64,000 bases of DNA from Alloactinosynnema sp. L-07 (lineage in GTDB: Bacteria > Actinomycetota > Actinomycetes > Mycobacteriales > Pseudonocardiaceae): contig NZ_LN850107.1 of assembly GCF_900070365.1 (NCBI RefSeq), positions 2,232,001 through 2,296,000 on the forward strand, in the 5' to 3' direction. Position numbers and translations under genes: made by a program. Of the stretch, positions 37,572 through 46,235 are shown one piece after another. Below the pieces are notes generated by a model. The model saw only the letters and a program-made list of their open reading frames with translations, was not told the origin of the DNA and made no database searches. Each line of letters starts with the position of its first letter. Position 1 is the first letter of the stretch.

Positions 37572-39547
37572 GTGCTTCGCCCGAACTGGCGATCCCGGCC
37601 GCCATCGAGAGCCCCGTGCAGCCGAAACAGCCGACCAGCGGCCTGGCCCGCTGGCTGTTCCGCCACCACGTCGCCCCAGTCGGCCCGGAGACCGAGGAAG
37701 GGCACGCCAAGCCGCAGTCCTGGTGGAAGGTCATGTGCCTGACCGGCGTGGACTACTTCTCCACCCTGTCGTACCTGCCCGCCATCGCCGCGCTCGCCGC
37801 CGGGGCGCTCTCCCCGCTGGCGACGCTGCTGATCGTGGCGCTGACGCTGTTCGGGATGCTGCCGATGTATCGGCGGGTGGCCAAGGAGAGCCCGCACGGG
37901 CAAGGGTCCGTGTCGATGCTGGAGAACCTGCTCCCGTTCTGGCGGGGCAAGCTGTTCGTCTTGGCGCTGCTCGGCTTCGTGGCCACCTCGTGGATCATCA
38001 CCATCACGCTGTCGGCGGCCGACGCGAGCGTGCACATGGTGGAGAATCCGAGCTTCCCCGGCTTCCTGCACGGCAACGAGGTGACGATCACCGTCATCCT
38101 GCTGCTCATCCTCGGCGCGGTGTTCCTGCTGGGCTTCAGCGAGGCCGTCGGCGTCGCGATCCCGCTGGTCGCGGTCTTCCTGCTGCTCAACGCCGTCATC
38201 GTCGGCGCGGGCGTGGTCGAGCTGTTCGACAACCCGGAGGCACTGTCCCGCTGGACCGACGCGCTCACCGAGGGTCGCGGCGGTCTGATGGACGTCGTCT
38301 GGCCCGCTGTGGTCGCGTTCCCGCTGCTGGTGCTCGGTTTGTCCGGTTTCGAGACCGGCGTGAGCATGATGCCGCTGGTCGCCGCCGAGGGGAAGACCCC
38401 GGAGGAACGGCTCAACGACCGCATCCGCAACACCCGCAAGCTGCTCACCGTGGCCGCGCTGATCATGTCGGTCTATCTCATCGCGACCAGCTTCGTGACC
38501 ACCGTGCTCATCCCGGCCAACGAGTTCCAACCGGGCGGCAAGGCCAACGGTCGCGCGATGGCCTACCTGGGCCACGAACAGCTCGGCGGGGTCTTCGGCA
38601 CCGCCTACGACATCAGCAGCATCCTGATCCTGTGGTTCGCGGGCGCGTCGGCGATGGCCGGTCTGATCAACATCGTGCCCCGCTACCTGCCCTCCTACGG
38701 CATGGCGCCCGAATGGAGCCGGTCGGTCCGACCGGTCGTGATCGTCTACACGGTGGTCAGCATCGGCATCACCATCGCCTTCGGCGCCGACGTCAACGCC
38801 CAAGCAGGCGCCTACGCCACCGGAATCCTGGCGATGATGGTCTCCGGCGCGTTCGCGGTGACGGTCTCGGCCTTCCGCAGGAAACAGCGCACCGCCACCA
38901 TCGGTTTTACCGTGCTCACCCTGGTGATGCTCTACGCACTGGTCGAGAACATCATCGAGAAGCCCGACGGCATCGCCATCTCGGCGGCCTTCATCGCGGG
39001 CATCCTGGTGATCTCCTTGATCTCCCGGGTCTCCCGCACCACCGAACTGCGGGCCGAGCGCATCGAGTTCGACGAAGCCGCCCGCCGGTTCGTCACCGAC
39101 ACCCTCGCCCACGACAACCGGATCACCCTCATCGCCAACAAACGCCAAGCGGGCGACGCGGCCGAGTACGCGGAGAAGGAGAACGAACAGCGCGGCATGA
39201 ACCCGGTCCCGGGCACCGCCGACGTGATGTTCCTGGAGATCGACGTCACCGACCCCTCGCAGTTCAGCGGCGTGCTGACGGTGCGCGGCGTCGAGATCGA
39301 CGGCCACCGCATCCTGCGCGCCGAAAGCCCGGCCGTACCCAACGCCGTCGCCGCGATCCTGTTCGCTTTGCGCGACACCACCGGCGTGCGGCCACACTGC
39401 CACTTCGAATGGTCCGAGGGCAGCCCACTGCACCACGTCTTCCGGTACCTGCTGCTCGGCCAGGGCGACACCGCACCAGTCGTCCGCGAGATCCTGCGCA
39501 AACACGAACCGGACCCGTCGCTGCGTCCCGGGGTCCACGTGGGCTGA
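37568..39547 (+). CDS. APC-superfamily transporter with C-terminal soluble domain
   Basis: 659 residues. About twelve membrane helices lie between 50 and 500 ([107 protein letters not shown], and others). The G-x-D-Y/F-S start of TM1 resembles APC amino-acid or potassium transporters. Residues 510-659 are cytoplasmic ([23 protein letters not shown]..., [17 protein letters not shown]). GTG 37568 follows GAGGTGG. Its stop lies within a bidirectional terminator. The substrate could be an amino acid or K+; sequence alone does not decide. Confidence 0.82.
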   Translation: MSASPELAIPAAIESPVQPKQPTSGLARWLFRHHVAPVGPETEEGHAKPQSWWKVMCLTGVDYFSTLSYLPAIAALAAGALSPLATLLIVALTLFGMLPMYRRVAKESPHGQGSVSMLENLLPFWRGKLFVLALLGFVATSWIITITLSAADASVHMVENPSFPGFLHGNEVTITVILLLILGAVFLLGFSEAVGVAIPLVAVFLLLNAVIVGAGVVELFDNPEALSRWTDALTEGRGGLMDVVWPAVVAFPLLVLGLSGFETGVSMMPLVAAEGKTPEERLNDRIRNTRKLLTVAALIMSVYLIATSFVTTVLIPANEFQPGGKANGRAMAYLGHEQLGGVFGTAYDISSILILWFAGASAMAGLINIVPRYLPSYGMAPEWSRSVRPVVIVYTVVSIGITIAFGADVNAQAGAYATGILAMMVSGAFAVTVSAFRRKQRTATIGFTVLTLVMLYALVENIIEKPDGIAISAAFIAGILVISLISRVSRTTELRAERIEFDEAARRFVTDTLAHDNRITLIANKRQAGDAAEYAEKENEQRGMNPVPGTADVMFLEIDVTDPSQFSGVLTVRGVEIDGHRILRAESPAVPNAVAAILFALRDTTGVRPHCHFEWSEGSPLHHVFRYLLLGQGDTAPVVREILRKHEPDPSLRPGVHVG

Positions 39548-39564
39548 CCGCAGGCGGTCAGCCC
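39541..39564. terminator. Bidirectional terminator covering two convergent stop codons
   Basis: GGGCTGACC (39541-39549) and GGTCAGCCC (39556-39564) form a 9-bp stem with a 6-nt loop. The left arm contains the transporter TGA and the right arm the anti-sigma stop, so both genes end in the same hairpin. Confidence 0.7.
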
Positions 39565-40277
39565 CGGCCGAACCCGGTGTTACCTGCGGGCAGCGGCTTG
39601 CCGCCCGCGTCAAAGGCGGCCAGGCCAGTGGGTTCGTCGGTCGACAGGTCGAACCACCAGATCTTCAACGACCGGTCGACCGACCACTCAGCCTGATGCG
39701 CGACAGCTGTCTTGCCCGCGATCTTGGCGGTGATCTTCACGGCCGGACCGACGTAGTAGCCGAACGCGGGGGTGGTGCCGGTCGCGACGCTGGCGCCGTG
39801 GAATCCCGGCCCGCGATCAGTCCCATCGGTCTCGTTGGTCGTGTAGCGATAACTGACCGTGCCGTCGGCGGCACGTCGCCCCGCCGTGATGCCGAATCGG
39901 CCCTGAGCGAGTTCGTGAACATAGAAGACCAACTCGCCGGACGCGTCGGCCTCGCCGGTGCGGATCATGTCGCCGAGCATCGGCGGGCCTGATGGGTCGG
40001 GCGGAGTCGTCGGGACCGTCGTCGGTGTCGGGGTGGGCGTCGAGATCGACGGCGGTGCCCCGACCATGCCAGGATCCGGGGGCCGCAACCAGGAGGCACC
40101 CGCCACGGCGATGGCGGTCACCGCCGCGACCGCCGTGACGGAACCAACGACAATCCGGGCCTGGCGACGGCGACGCAGCCGCGTGCCCTCGGCCATCACC
40201 CGCTCAAGGTCGACCGGGGCGAACACGACCGGCGGAGATTCCTGCATCGCCGCGCGGAGGCGGTCCAAGTCGGTCAT
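39558..40277 (-). CDS. Single-pass anti-sigma-type membrane protein with exported sensor domain
   Basis: 239 residues. N-terminal 38 residues are cytoplasmic and charged (LERVMAEGTRLRRRRQ), one membrane helix spans about 40-62 (ARIVVGSVTAVAAVTAIAVAGASWL), then a Thr/Pro linker and an exported domain (about 98-239) with TNETDGTDRGPGFHGASVA, PAFGYYVGPAVKITAKIAGKT and GLAAFDAGGKPLPAGNTGFGRG. The same domain occurs in the secreted protein at 40892-41575. It overlaps the ECF sigma gene (ATGA), the usual arrangement for a cognate anti-sigma factor, although no zinc-binding HxxxCxxC motif is present. It likely holds the sigma factor until the exported domain senses a signal. Confidence 0.8.
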   Translation of the reverse strand: MTDLDRLRAAMQESPPVVFAPVDLERVMAEGTRLRRRRQARIVVGSVTAVAAVTAIAVAGASWLRPPDPGMVGAPPSISTPTPTPTTVPTTPPDPSGPPMLGDMIRTGEADASGELVFYVHELAQGRFGITAGRRAADGTVSYRYTTNETDGTDRGPGFHGASVATGTTPAFGYYVGPAVKITAKIAGKTAVAHQAEWSVDRSLKIWWFDLSTDEPTGLAAFDAGGKPLPAGNTGFGRG

Positions 40278-40762
40278 CGCCTGCCTCCGTTCGCGGTGCT
40301 GGTCCGCAGTTTGCCCAACGCGCGGGCGTTGGTGCTCTTGACCGTGCCGACCGAGATCCGCAGCTCACTGGCCACATCGGCCTCCGGGAGATCGAAGTAG
40401 TGCCGCAGCACCACCACTGACCGCTCACGCGGGGTGAGCCCGTCGAGCATGTCCATGAGCCAGTCCCGTTCCACCACCACGCCCTGCCCGCCCGCGACCG
40501 CCTGCTCGGGCACCACCTCGGCCGGGTGCTCGCGCATCGGTCTGCGCCAGCGGTCGATGACGTGGTTGACCATGGTCTTGCGGGTGTAGGCGTACGGGTC
40601 CTGGTCGCGGATGCGTGACCAGGCCGCGTAGCTGCGGGCCAACGCGGTCTGCACGATGTCCTCCGCCTGGTGCCGGTCGCTGGTCAACAGGTAGGCGGCG
40701 TGCAGCAGCCTGCCGGACGCGGCTCGCACGAACTCGACGAACTCCGTGTCACCTCGCGCCAT
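40274..40762 (-). CDS. ECF RNA polymerase sigma factor, SigE family
   Basis: 162 residues. Sigma region 2: FVEFVRAASGRLLHAAYLLTSDRHQAEDIVQTALARSYAAW, followed by DPYAYTRKTMVNHVIDRWRR. Region 4: LTPRERSVVVLRHYFDLPEADVASELRISVGTVKSTNARALGKLR. Length and motifs match the actinobacterial SigE family. ATG 40762 gives a compact factor; upstream frame is not conserved-looking. The stop overlaps the membrane anti-sigma gene. A divergent 129-bp region separates it from the secreted paralogue, which is a candidate regulon member. Confidence 0.9.
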   Translation of the reverse strand: MARGDTEFVEFVRAASGRLLHAAYLLTSDRHQAEDIVQTALARSYAAWSRIRDQDPYAYTRKTMVNHVIDRWRRPMREHPAEVVPEQAVAGGQGVVVERDWLMDMLDGLTPRERSVVVLRHYFDLPEADVASELRISVGTVKSTNARALGKLRTSTANGGRR

Positions 40763-40800
40763 GCGAATCCCCCATGTCCTGTCCTGACGAGCGGGGCGCC

Positions 40801-40832
40801 GGAAAAGTTGCGTGGTTCGCGAAGAACTTTCC
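40801..40832. promoter_or_regulatory. Dyad in the divergent ECF/secreted-protein promoter region
   Basis: GGAAAAGTT (40801-40809) and AACTTTCC (40825-40832) are near-exact inverted copies, with a central TTCGCGAA palindrome (40816-40823). AAC-type half-sites on both strands could be ECF -35 elements for the two divergent genes. Spacing to a GTC -10 on the + strand is longer than usual, so this is tentative. Confidence 0.35.
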
Positions 40833-40891
40833 CGGGGGTGTGGCCCGTCTTCTCCGCCGCAAGCCATTCCAGCCGAACAGGGGTAAACCAC

Positions 40892-41575
40892 ATGTCAGGA
40901 CTGAACCGGCGCTGGGCCGTCACCGCGGTCGCCATCGGGGCCGCGGCCATCGCCACCTCGGGGGTCGCGATGGCCACCGCGGGCGCCGAACCGGACGTCG
41001 CCGTGGTCGCGGCCGCCCACGGGCAGCCCACCGCCACGCCGACCAACACCTCGCCGACGCCCATCCCGACGACGGCGACCAAGCCCGCGCGTCCAGGGAA
41101 GCCCACGGCGCCCGCCGAGCCGGAGCACGTTTTCCTGGGCGAGCCGGTGAAGACCGGGGTGCGGGGACCGGGCGGCGAGTTGGTGTTCCGCTTCACCAAG
41201 GTCGACGTCGCGCAGCTGCCGGGTGTCCACTTCGGTCTGCTCGCGGGCCGCACCAACGCCCAGGGCGTGTTCGACGGCATCTACTCGACCAATGAGACCG
41301 AGGGCTCCGACAAGGCCCCCGGCTTCCACGGCGCCAGCGTCGCGTTCGAGACCGGCCGCATCCCGGCCTTCGGCTACTACTCGGGCCCGGCGGCGAAGAT
41401 CACCGCCAAGATCGGCGGCAACACCGTCCAGGCCCACCAGGCCGACTGGAGCGAGGACGCCTCGATCAAGGTCTGGTGGTTCGACTACTCCACGACCGAG
41501 CCGTCGAACCTGGCCGCCTTCGACGCGGCGGGCAAGCCCCTGCCGCTGGGCAACAACCAGTTCGGTCGGGGCTGA
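40892..41575 (+). CDS. Secreted paralogue of the anti-sigma sensor domain
   Basis: 227 residues. Signal peptide (RRWAVTAVAIGAAAIATSGVAMATAGA), a Thr/Pro linker (residues 48-80) and a domain (about 85-227) with TNETEGSDKAPGFHGASVA, PAFGYYSGPAAKITAKIGGNT, IKVWWFDYSTTEPSNLAAFD and GKPLPLGNNQFGRG. This is homologous over about 130 residues to the exported domain of the anti-sigma protein at 39558-40277. It has no anchor and should be free or wall-associated. A decoy, ligand or reporter for the same signal is a reasonable hypothesis. The family name is not known to me. Confidence 0.85.
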   Translation: MSGLNRRWAVTAVAIGAAAIATSGVAMATAGAEPDVAVVAAAHGQPTATPTNTSPTPIPTTATKPARPGKPTAPAEPEHVFLGEPVKTGVRGPGGELVFRFTKVDVAQLPGVHFGLLAGRTNAQGVFDGIYSTNETEGSDKAPGFHGASVAFETGRIPAFGYYSGPAAKITAKIGGNTVQAHQADWSEDASIKVWWFDYSTTEPSNLAAFDAAGKPLPLGNNQFGRG

Positions 41576-41581
41576 CCGACA

Positions 41582-41613
41582 TGGTGCCGGGGCCCGCGCG
41601 GGCCCCGGCACCA
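41582..41613 (+). terminator. 32-nt perfect palindrome after the secreted protein gene
   Basis: The sequence TGGTGCCGGGGCCCGC is followed at once by its exact reverse complement, giving a stem of up to 14-16 bp. It starts 7 bases after the stop and is a likely strong terminator, possibly acting in both directions. Confidence 0.7.
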
Positions 41614-41675
41614 CGGTTCATCGGGTAAGGCAGGGGGCCGGGGCGGATGCAGGGTCCGCCCCAGCCACCCAGGTC

Positions 41676-42436
41676 TCAGCAGGCTTCGTCGAGCCGCTTG
41701 CGGTGATCGTCGTCCAGGACCAGGTCGAGCGCGCCGAGGCACTCGTCAAGTTGCTCGATCGAGCTGGCGCTGAAGATCGGGATCAGCGGGGTGTCGCCGC
41801 CGAGGATCCAGGCCAGCACGACTTGGTTGGGCGTCGCGCCGGTTTCCGCCACCACCTCGTCCAGGACTTCCAGCCGCCGCCAGTTCGACGCGTGGTCGTA
41901 GTCGGTGCCCGGCACCTCCAGCCGCCGCCAGCTCGACACGGCGTCGGTCGGCAGCTCGCGCGGCTGGGCGCGGCGGGCGTAGTAGCCCGCGAACAGCGGT
42001 GAGTACGCGGTGACGGTGACATCGGGATTGGTGGCCGCGTAGTCGGCGATCTCGTCGCTGACGATGTGCAGCTGCCGGGTCCGGGCGCGCGGCACGAGGT
42101 AGGTGTGCGCCTGCTGCACACAGGTGTACGGCGCCCAGCCGTTGTGGGCGGCGATCTGGCGGGCCTGTTCGAGCCGCCAGCCTGCGAGGTTGCCGCCGCC
42201 GATCACCCCCGCCGTCCCGGCCGCGGCCAGCTCGGCGAACGCGCCGACTGTCTCCTCCAATGCCACTGGTTGTAGTTGTTCGAGGTGTCGAGGAAGGTGC
42301 CGCCCGCGTCGCGGAAGCGGTCGAGGATCGCGAACGAGGTCGCCTCGTCGGTGCGGGTGCCGAAGTTCATCGTCCCCAGGCACAGGCGGCTGACCTCCAG
42401 CCGCAGGCGGTCGTCGCCGATGGTGCGTCGCAACAT
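41676..42436 (-). pseudogene. Aldo/keto reductase pseudogene with internal deletion and frameshift
   Basis: The 5' part (42436 to about 42265) reads MLRRTIGDDRLRLEVSRLCLGTMNFGTR...FLDTSNNYNQW, the start of an AKR including the catalytic Tyr. The 3' part, in another frame, reads LEETVGAFAELAAAGTAGVIGGGNLAGWRLEQARQIAAHNGWAPYTCVQQ...DDHRKRLDEAC. Between them roughly 65-75 residues (the Lys and His catalytic strands) are missing and the frame changes. About 250 codons remain of about 320. Two neighbouring near-identical stretches (SSWRRLEVPGTDYDHASNWRRLEV) are an internal tandem repeat. Confidence 0.8.
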
Positions 42437-42562
42437 GACATCACCCTAGGCGGCGGCCCTCTCCCAAAGTCCCCCAAAACTTTCTCGTGGAGCTCTGTCG
42501 ATTTCACCCCGGGCCGATCGACGGATAGGTGAGCGCAACAGATGTATCCCCACAGACTCGGT

Positions 42563-42587
42563 GCCCGCCTGGCGATCCCAGGCGGGC
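42563..42587 (-). terminator. Terminator after the ABC exporter operon
   Basis: GCCCGCCTGG (42563-42572) and CCAGGCGGGC (42578-42587) form a perfect 10-bp stem with a 5-nt loop, 9 bases beyond the exporter stop on the - strand. Confidence 0.7.
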
Positions 42588-42596
42588 GCCGCTCCA

Positions 42597-44327
42597 CTAA
42601 CTGCCGACCTGCCAGGACCGCCAAAGCTCGGCATAGGCGCCGCCCGCGGCGACGAGTTCGTCGTGGGTGCCCAGTTCGGTGATCCGACCGGACTCGACCA
42701 CGGCCACCCGGTCGGCGTCGTGGGCGGTGTGCAGGCGGTGGGCGATCGCGATCACCGTGCGGCCGTCGAGGACGGCGCCGAGGGAGCGTTCGGTGTGCCG
42801 GGCCGTCGTCGGGTCGAGCAGGGCCATTGCCTCGTCGAGGATCACCGTGTGCGGATCGGCCAGGACGACCCTGGCCAGCGCCAGTTGCTGGGACCGGGCG
42901 GCGTCGAGGTGCAGGCCGCCCGCGCCGAGTCGGGTGTCCAGCGGCAGTTCCAGCGCCCAGTCCGCGTCGACGGCGGCCAGCGCGGCCCGCAGGTCGGCGG
43001 TCGTGGCGTCGGGGGCGGCCATGGTCAGGTTCTCGCGCAGGGAGCCGATGAAGACGTGGTGTTCCTGGGTGACCAGCACGATCCGCCTGCTCAGCTCCTC
43101 GACCGGCAGGTCGGCCACCGCGACCCCGCCCACCCGCACCGTGCCGGACCGCGGAATGTCCATTCCGGACAGCAGGCGGCCGAGGGTGGACTTGCCCGCG
43201 CCCGACGGCCCGACGATCGCCAGGCGCTCCCCCGGCCGGACGGTCAGATCGACGTCGCGCAGTACGTCGTGGCCGTCGACGTAGGCGAAGGACACGTCGC
43301 GGACCTCGATGCGGTCGTCGGCGGGCGCGGCGGTGGCGGCTTCGCGCGGGTCGCTCACGCAGCCGACCCCGGCGACCCTGGCGAACGACGCGGCGCCGCT
43401 CTGCAGTGCCTCCAGGAACATCAGCACGCGGTCGAGCGGCTCGACCAGCTGCCACATGTAGAGGCTGCCCGCGGCGACCGCGCCCAGCGACACCCAGCCG
43501 TCCAGATAGGACAGTCCGCCGATCAGCAGGATCGCCGCCATCGGCAGGGCGTGGGAGGTCTCCGACACCGGGAACAGGACCAGCCGCAGCCCCAGTGTCC
43601 GCATCCGCGCGCCGAAGGCGACGTCGACCGTGGCGTCGGCGTGGCGCACGCGGGCCGCGCCGAGGTTGAGCGCCTCGACGGTCCTCGCGCCCTCGGCGGT
43701 GGCCGCGATGCTGTCGGCGACGCTCGAACTCGCCGCGCCCTCGGCGAGGTAGGCGTCGCGGGCCCGCAGCAGATACCACCGCGCCGCCCACATGATCAGC
43801 GGCAGGCCGACGAGCGCGCACAGGCCGAGCAGCGGGTGCAGCACGAACACCGCGATGAAGATGAACGTCACCTGGATGCTGCCCACGACGACGACCGGAA
43901 CCCCGTCCCGCAGCGCCGTGCCGACCATGCCGACGTCACCGGACGCGCGGGTGGCCAGGTCACCGGTGCCCGCGCGCTCGACCACGCGGGTCGGCAACGC
44001 CAGCGTGTCGGTGACGAAGTCCTCCCGCAGCCGCGCCAGTGTCCGTTCGCCGAACCGGTAGGCCGCGTTGGCGGCGATCCGGGTGAGCAACAGGTAGGCG
44101 ACGGCGCACCCGGCGACCGCGAGCGCGAGCGCGTCGATCGCGTCGGTGGTGGCGGTGCCCTGCTCGACGCGGTCGATGATGCGGCCGAGGAGGAAAGGGC
44201 CGCCGAGTCCGGCCACCGCGGACAGGCAGGTCAGCAGGATGATCCCGACCATGGACCGCCAGTCGGCCATGATCAGCCGCCCGGCGGCCCGCCGGACGGT
44301 CTGTCGATCCGCGATCGGCAGCTTCAT
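42597..44327 (-). CDS. ABC exporter subunit with intact Walker motifs but degenerate signature
   Basis: 576 residues: six membrane helices (about 25-310) fused to a nucleotide-binding domain (335-576), the half-transporter layout. Walker A is GPSGAGKST, Q-loop VTQEHHVF, Walker B TVILDEAM and H-loop IAHRL. The signature loop, normally LSGGQRQR, is LDAARSQQLAL. It should form a heterodimer with the product of 44324-46033, whose signature is intact but whose Walker A is missing, so the dimer has one working ATP site. The ATG overlaps the partner stop (ATGA). Substrate unknown; small-molecule or peptide export is likely. Confidence 0.9.
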   Translation of the reverse strand: MKLPIADRQTVRRAAGRLIMADWRSMVGIILLTCLSAVAGLGGPFLLGRIIDRVEQGTATTDAIDALALAVAGCAVAYLLLTRIAANAAYRFGERTLARLREDFVTDTLALPTRVVERAGTGDLATRASGDVGMVGTALRDGVPVVVVGSIQVTFIFIAVFVLHPLLGLCALVGLPLIMWAARWYLLRARDAYLAEGAASSSVADSIAATAEGARTVEALNLGAARVRHADATVDVAFGARMRTLGLRLVLFPVSETSHALPMAAILLIGGLSYLDGWVSLGAVAAGSLYMWQLVEPLDRVLMFLEALQSGAASFARVAGVGCVSDPREAATAAPADDRIEVRDVSFAYVDGHDVLRDVDLTVRPGERLAIVGPSGAGKSTLGRLLSGMDIPRSGTVRVGGVAVADLPVEELSRRIVLVTQEHHVFIGSLRENLTMAAPDATTADLRAALAAVDADWALELPLDTRLGAGGLHLDAARSQQLALARVVLADPHTVILDEAMALLDPTTARHTERSLGAVLDGRTVIAIAHRLHTAHDADRVAVVESGRITELGTHDELVAAGGAYAELWRSWQVGS

Positions 44328-46033
44328 CGGGCGGACACCTCTTCGCCGCGGAATACCAGGTCGCGGTAGCCGGGATGCTCGGCGAGCAGGTCGGTGTGCC
44401 GTCCCATTGCCGCCACCCGGCCGCCGACGAGGTAGGCCACCTCGTCGGCGACGTCCAGCACCAGCGGTGACGTGCTCACCAGCACTGTCGCGCGACCCGC
44501 GCGGGCCGCGCGCAGGCGGTGTGCGATCACCGCCTCGGTGTTCGAGTCGACCGCCGAGGTCGGCTCGACCAGCAGCAGCACCTCCGGGTCGGCCAGCAGC
44601 GCCCGGACCAGCCGGATTCGCTGGCGCTGGCCCCCGGACAGGTCCCGGCCCTGGGCCTGCACCTCGCTGTCCAAGCCGTCGGCGAGTGCGTCGACGATGT
44701 CGTGTGCGTTGGCCACGCGCAGCGCGGCGTCGGTCGCCGAGTCGTCCGCTGGGGCACCGATCACCGCGCGCAGCGGCCCGGCGAACAGGTACGCGTCGTT
44801 GTCGCTGACCATGACCCGGCGCCGGACCTCGGCCAGCGCGACCGCGGCGAGCGGCACCTCACCCCAGGTCACGTCGGACTCGGCGTAGCGGCCGAGGCGG
44901 TCGACGACGGCGATGGCCGCGGCCGGATCGTCGGTGGCCACGGCGATCAATCGGCCGGGGGCGACGACCAGGCCCGAAGCCGGGTCGCGCAGCGGCGCGG
45001 GGCCCGCCGGGCCGGGCTTGCCGGTGGCGTCCTCGACGTCGGGGGTCAGCGTCAGGATCCCGAGCACCCGCTCGGCCGACACAAGCGCCCTGGCCACGGC
45101 GTCGGTGTCGTCGATCAGGAACGACACCGGCACGACCAGCACCGCGACATACCCGTAGACCGCGACCATCTCCCCGATCGTGATGGTGCCCGCGGCCGCC
45201 ATCCGCGCCGAGATCCACACGACGGCGGCGAGGAACAGCATCGGCAGGAACGCCCCGGCCGCCTGCGCCCAGCTGGCCACCCCGCCGACCCGGTAGCCCT
45301 CCTTGAGCAGTGCGCGCGATCCGCGCCGGTAGTTCGCCGCGAACGTGGCCTTGCCGCCGATGCCGCACAGCACGCGCAGTCCTGCCACGATGTCGGCGGC
45401 CCGCGCGGTCAGCTCACCCTGCCGGGTTCGGTACTCGGCCTCGACCCGCCGCAGCCGGGCCAGCAGCGGGCCGATGACCACGCACAGCACCGGCACCCCG
45501 ACCACGACCACCGTGGCCAGGAGGGTGGAGATAGTGAACAGCAGCACGGCGGTGGCCGTGTAGGCGATGATCGCGCCGACGCCCGGCCCGGCCATGGTCA
45601 GCGCCTGGGCGATGCGGAACAGGTCGGAGGCGTGGATGGTGGTCAGCTCACCGGTCGACACCCGCCGCGGCAGCGCCGCGCCCAGTTCGACCGACCGGCG
45701 GGCGATGACCTGCACCGTCCGATACGCCGCGTCGGTGCGCACGCGCGTCATCGTGCCGTGCCGCAGCGCGCCCAACCCGGCGTTGACCAGACCGCTGACC
45801 AGGATGGCGACCGCCCAGAACACCAGCGCGCCGACATCGCGGGCGCGCAGACCGTCGTCGATGGCGCGCGCGACGAGATACGGCGGCACCATGAGTCCGA
45901 GCATCCACAGCGTGCCCCACAGGGCGCCGAACGCGACCCGGCCGCGTTGGCTGATCACCAGCCACCACAGGTAGTGCCAAGGCCCCCGCGCGTCCGGCGT
46001 ACCCGGATCGGCGTGCGGCACCCGCTTGTTCAT
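44324..46033 (-). CDS. ABC exporter subunit with intact signature but no Walker A
   Basis: 569 residues: six helices then a nucleotide-binding domain. The signature DLSGGQRQRIRLVRALL is intact. The P-loop position reads GRLIAVATDDPAAAIAVV with no GxxGxGKS; Walker B is VLLLVEPTSAVD (Asp lost, Glu kept); the H-loop His is absent (VLVSTSPLV). It cannot bind ATP normally and must act through its signature loop on the partner's ATP. I chose ATG 46033 (GGGGGG upstream). First gene of the pair; divergent from the DrrAB-type exporter. Confidence 0.9.
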   Translation of the reverse strand: MNKRVPHADPGTPDARGPWHYLWWLVISQRGRVAFGALWGTLWMLGLMVPPYLVARAIDDGLRARDVGALVFWAVAILVSGLVNAGLGALRHGTMTRVRTDAAYRTVQVIARRSVELGAALPRRVSTGELTTIHASDLFRIAQALTMAGPGVGAIIAYTATAVLLFTISTLLATVVVVGVPVLCVVIGPLLARLRRVEAEYRTRQGELTARAADIVAGLRVLCGIGGKATFAANYRRGSRALLKEGYRVGGVASWAQAAGAFLPMLFLAAVVWISARMAAAGTITIGEMVAVYGYVAVLVVPVSFLIDDTDAVARALVSAERVLGILTLTPDVEDATGKPGPAGPAPLRDPASGLVVAPGRLIAVATDDPAAAIAVVDRLGRYAESDVTWGEVPLAAVALAEVRRRVMVSDNDAYLFAGPLRAVIGAPADDSATDAALRVANAHDIVDALADGLDSEVQAQGRDLSGGQRQRIRLVRALLADPEVLLLVEPTSAVDSNTEAVIAHRLRAARAGRATVLVSTSPLVLDVADEVAYLVGGRVAAMGRHTDLLAEHPGYRDLVFRGEEVSAR

Positions 46034-46107
46034 GTGTGACCCCCCGATCCCATCGTCGTGACTTGAGCCGGCGGGCGTCAAGCGGCTTTGTCATGTCCCG
46101 ACAACTC

Positions 46108-46203
46108 TGGAAAAGACGCTGCGCGGTTTCCACACGAATCGCGGTCCGATCACCCGACGGGCTCCGCGGCGTGCGATCCAGTCGGTATGTTCGCTGGGAA
46201 ACC
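46108..46203. promoter_or_regulatory. GGTTTCC/GGAAACC half-sites between the two exporter operons
   Basis: TGGAAA (46108-46113) with TTTCCA (46127-46132) form a dyad. GGTTTCC (46125-46131) recurs inverted as GGAAACC (46197-46203) in the 202-bp divergent region. These could bind a shared regulator. No regulator gene is adjacent, and the strength of the signal is modest. Confidence 0.3.
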
Positions 46204-46235
46204 GCTGCGCCCCAAGCAAAGTGACGGGAACCTGG

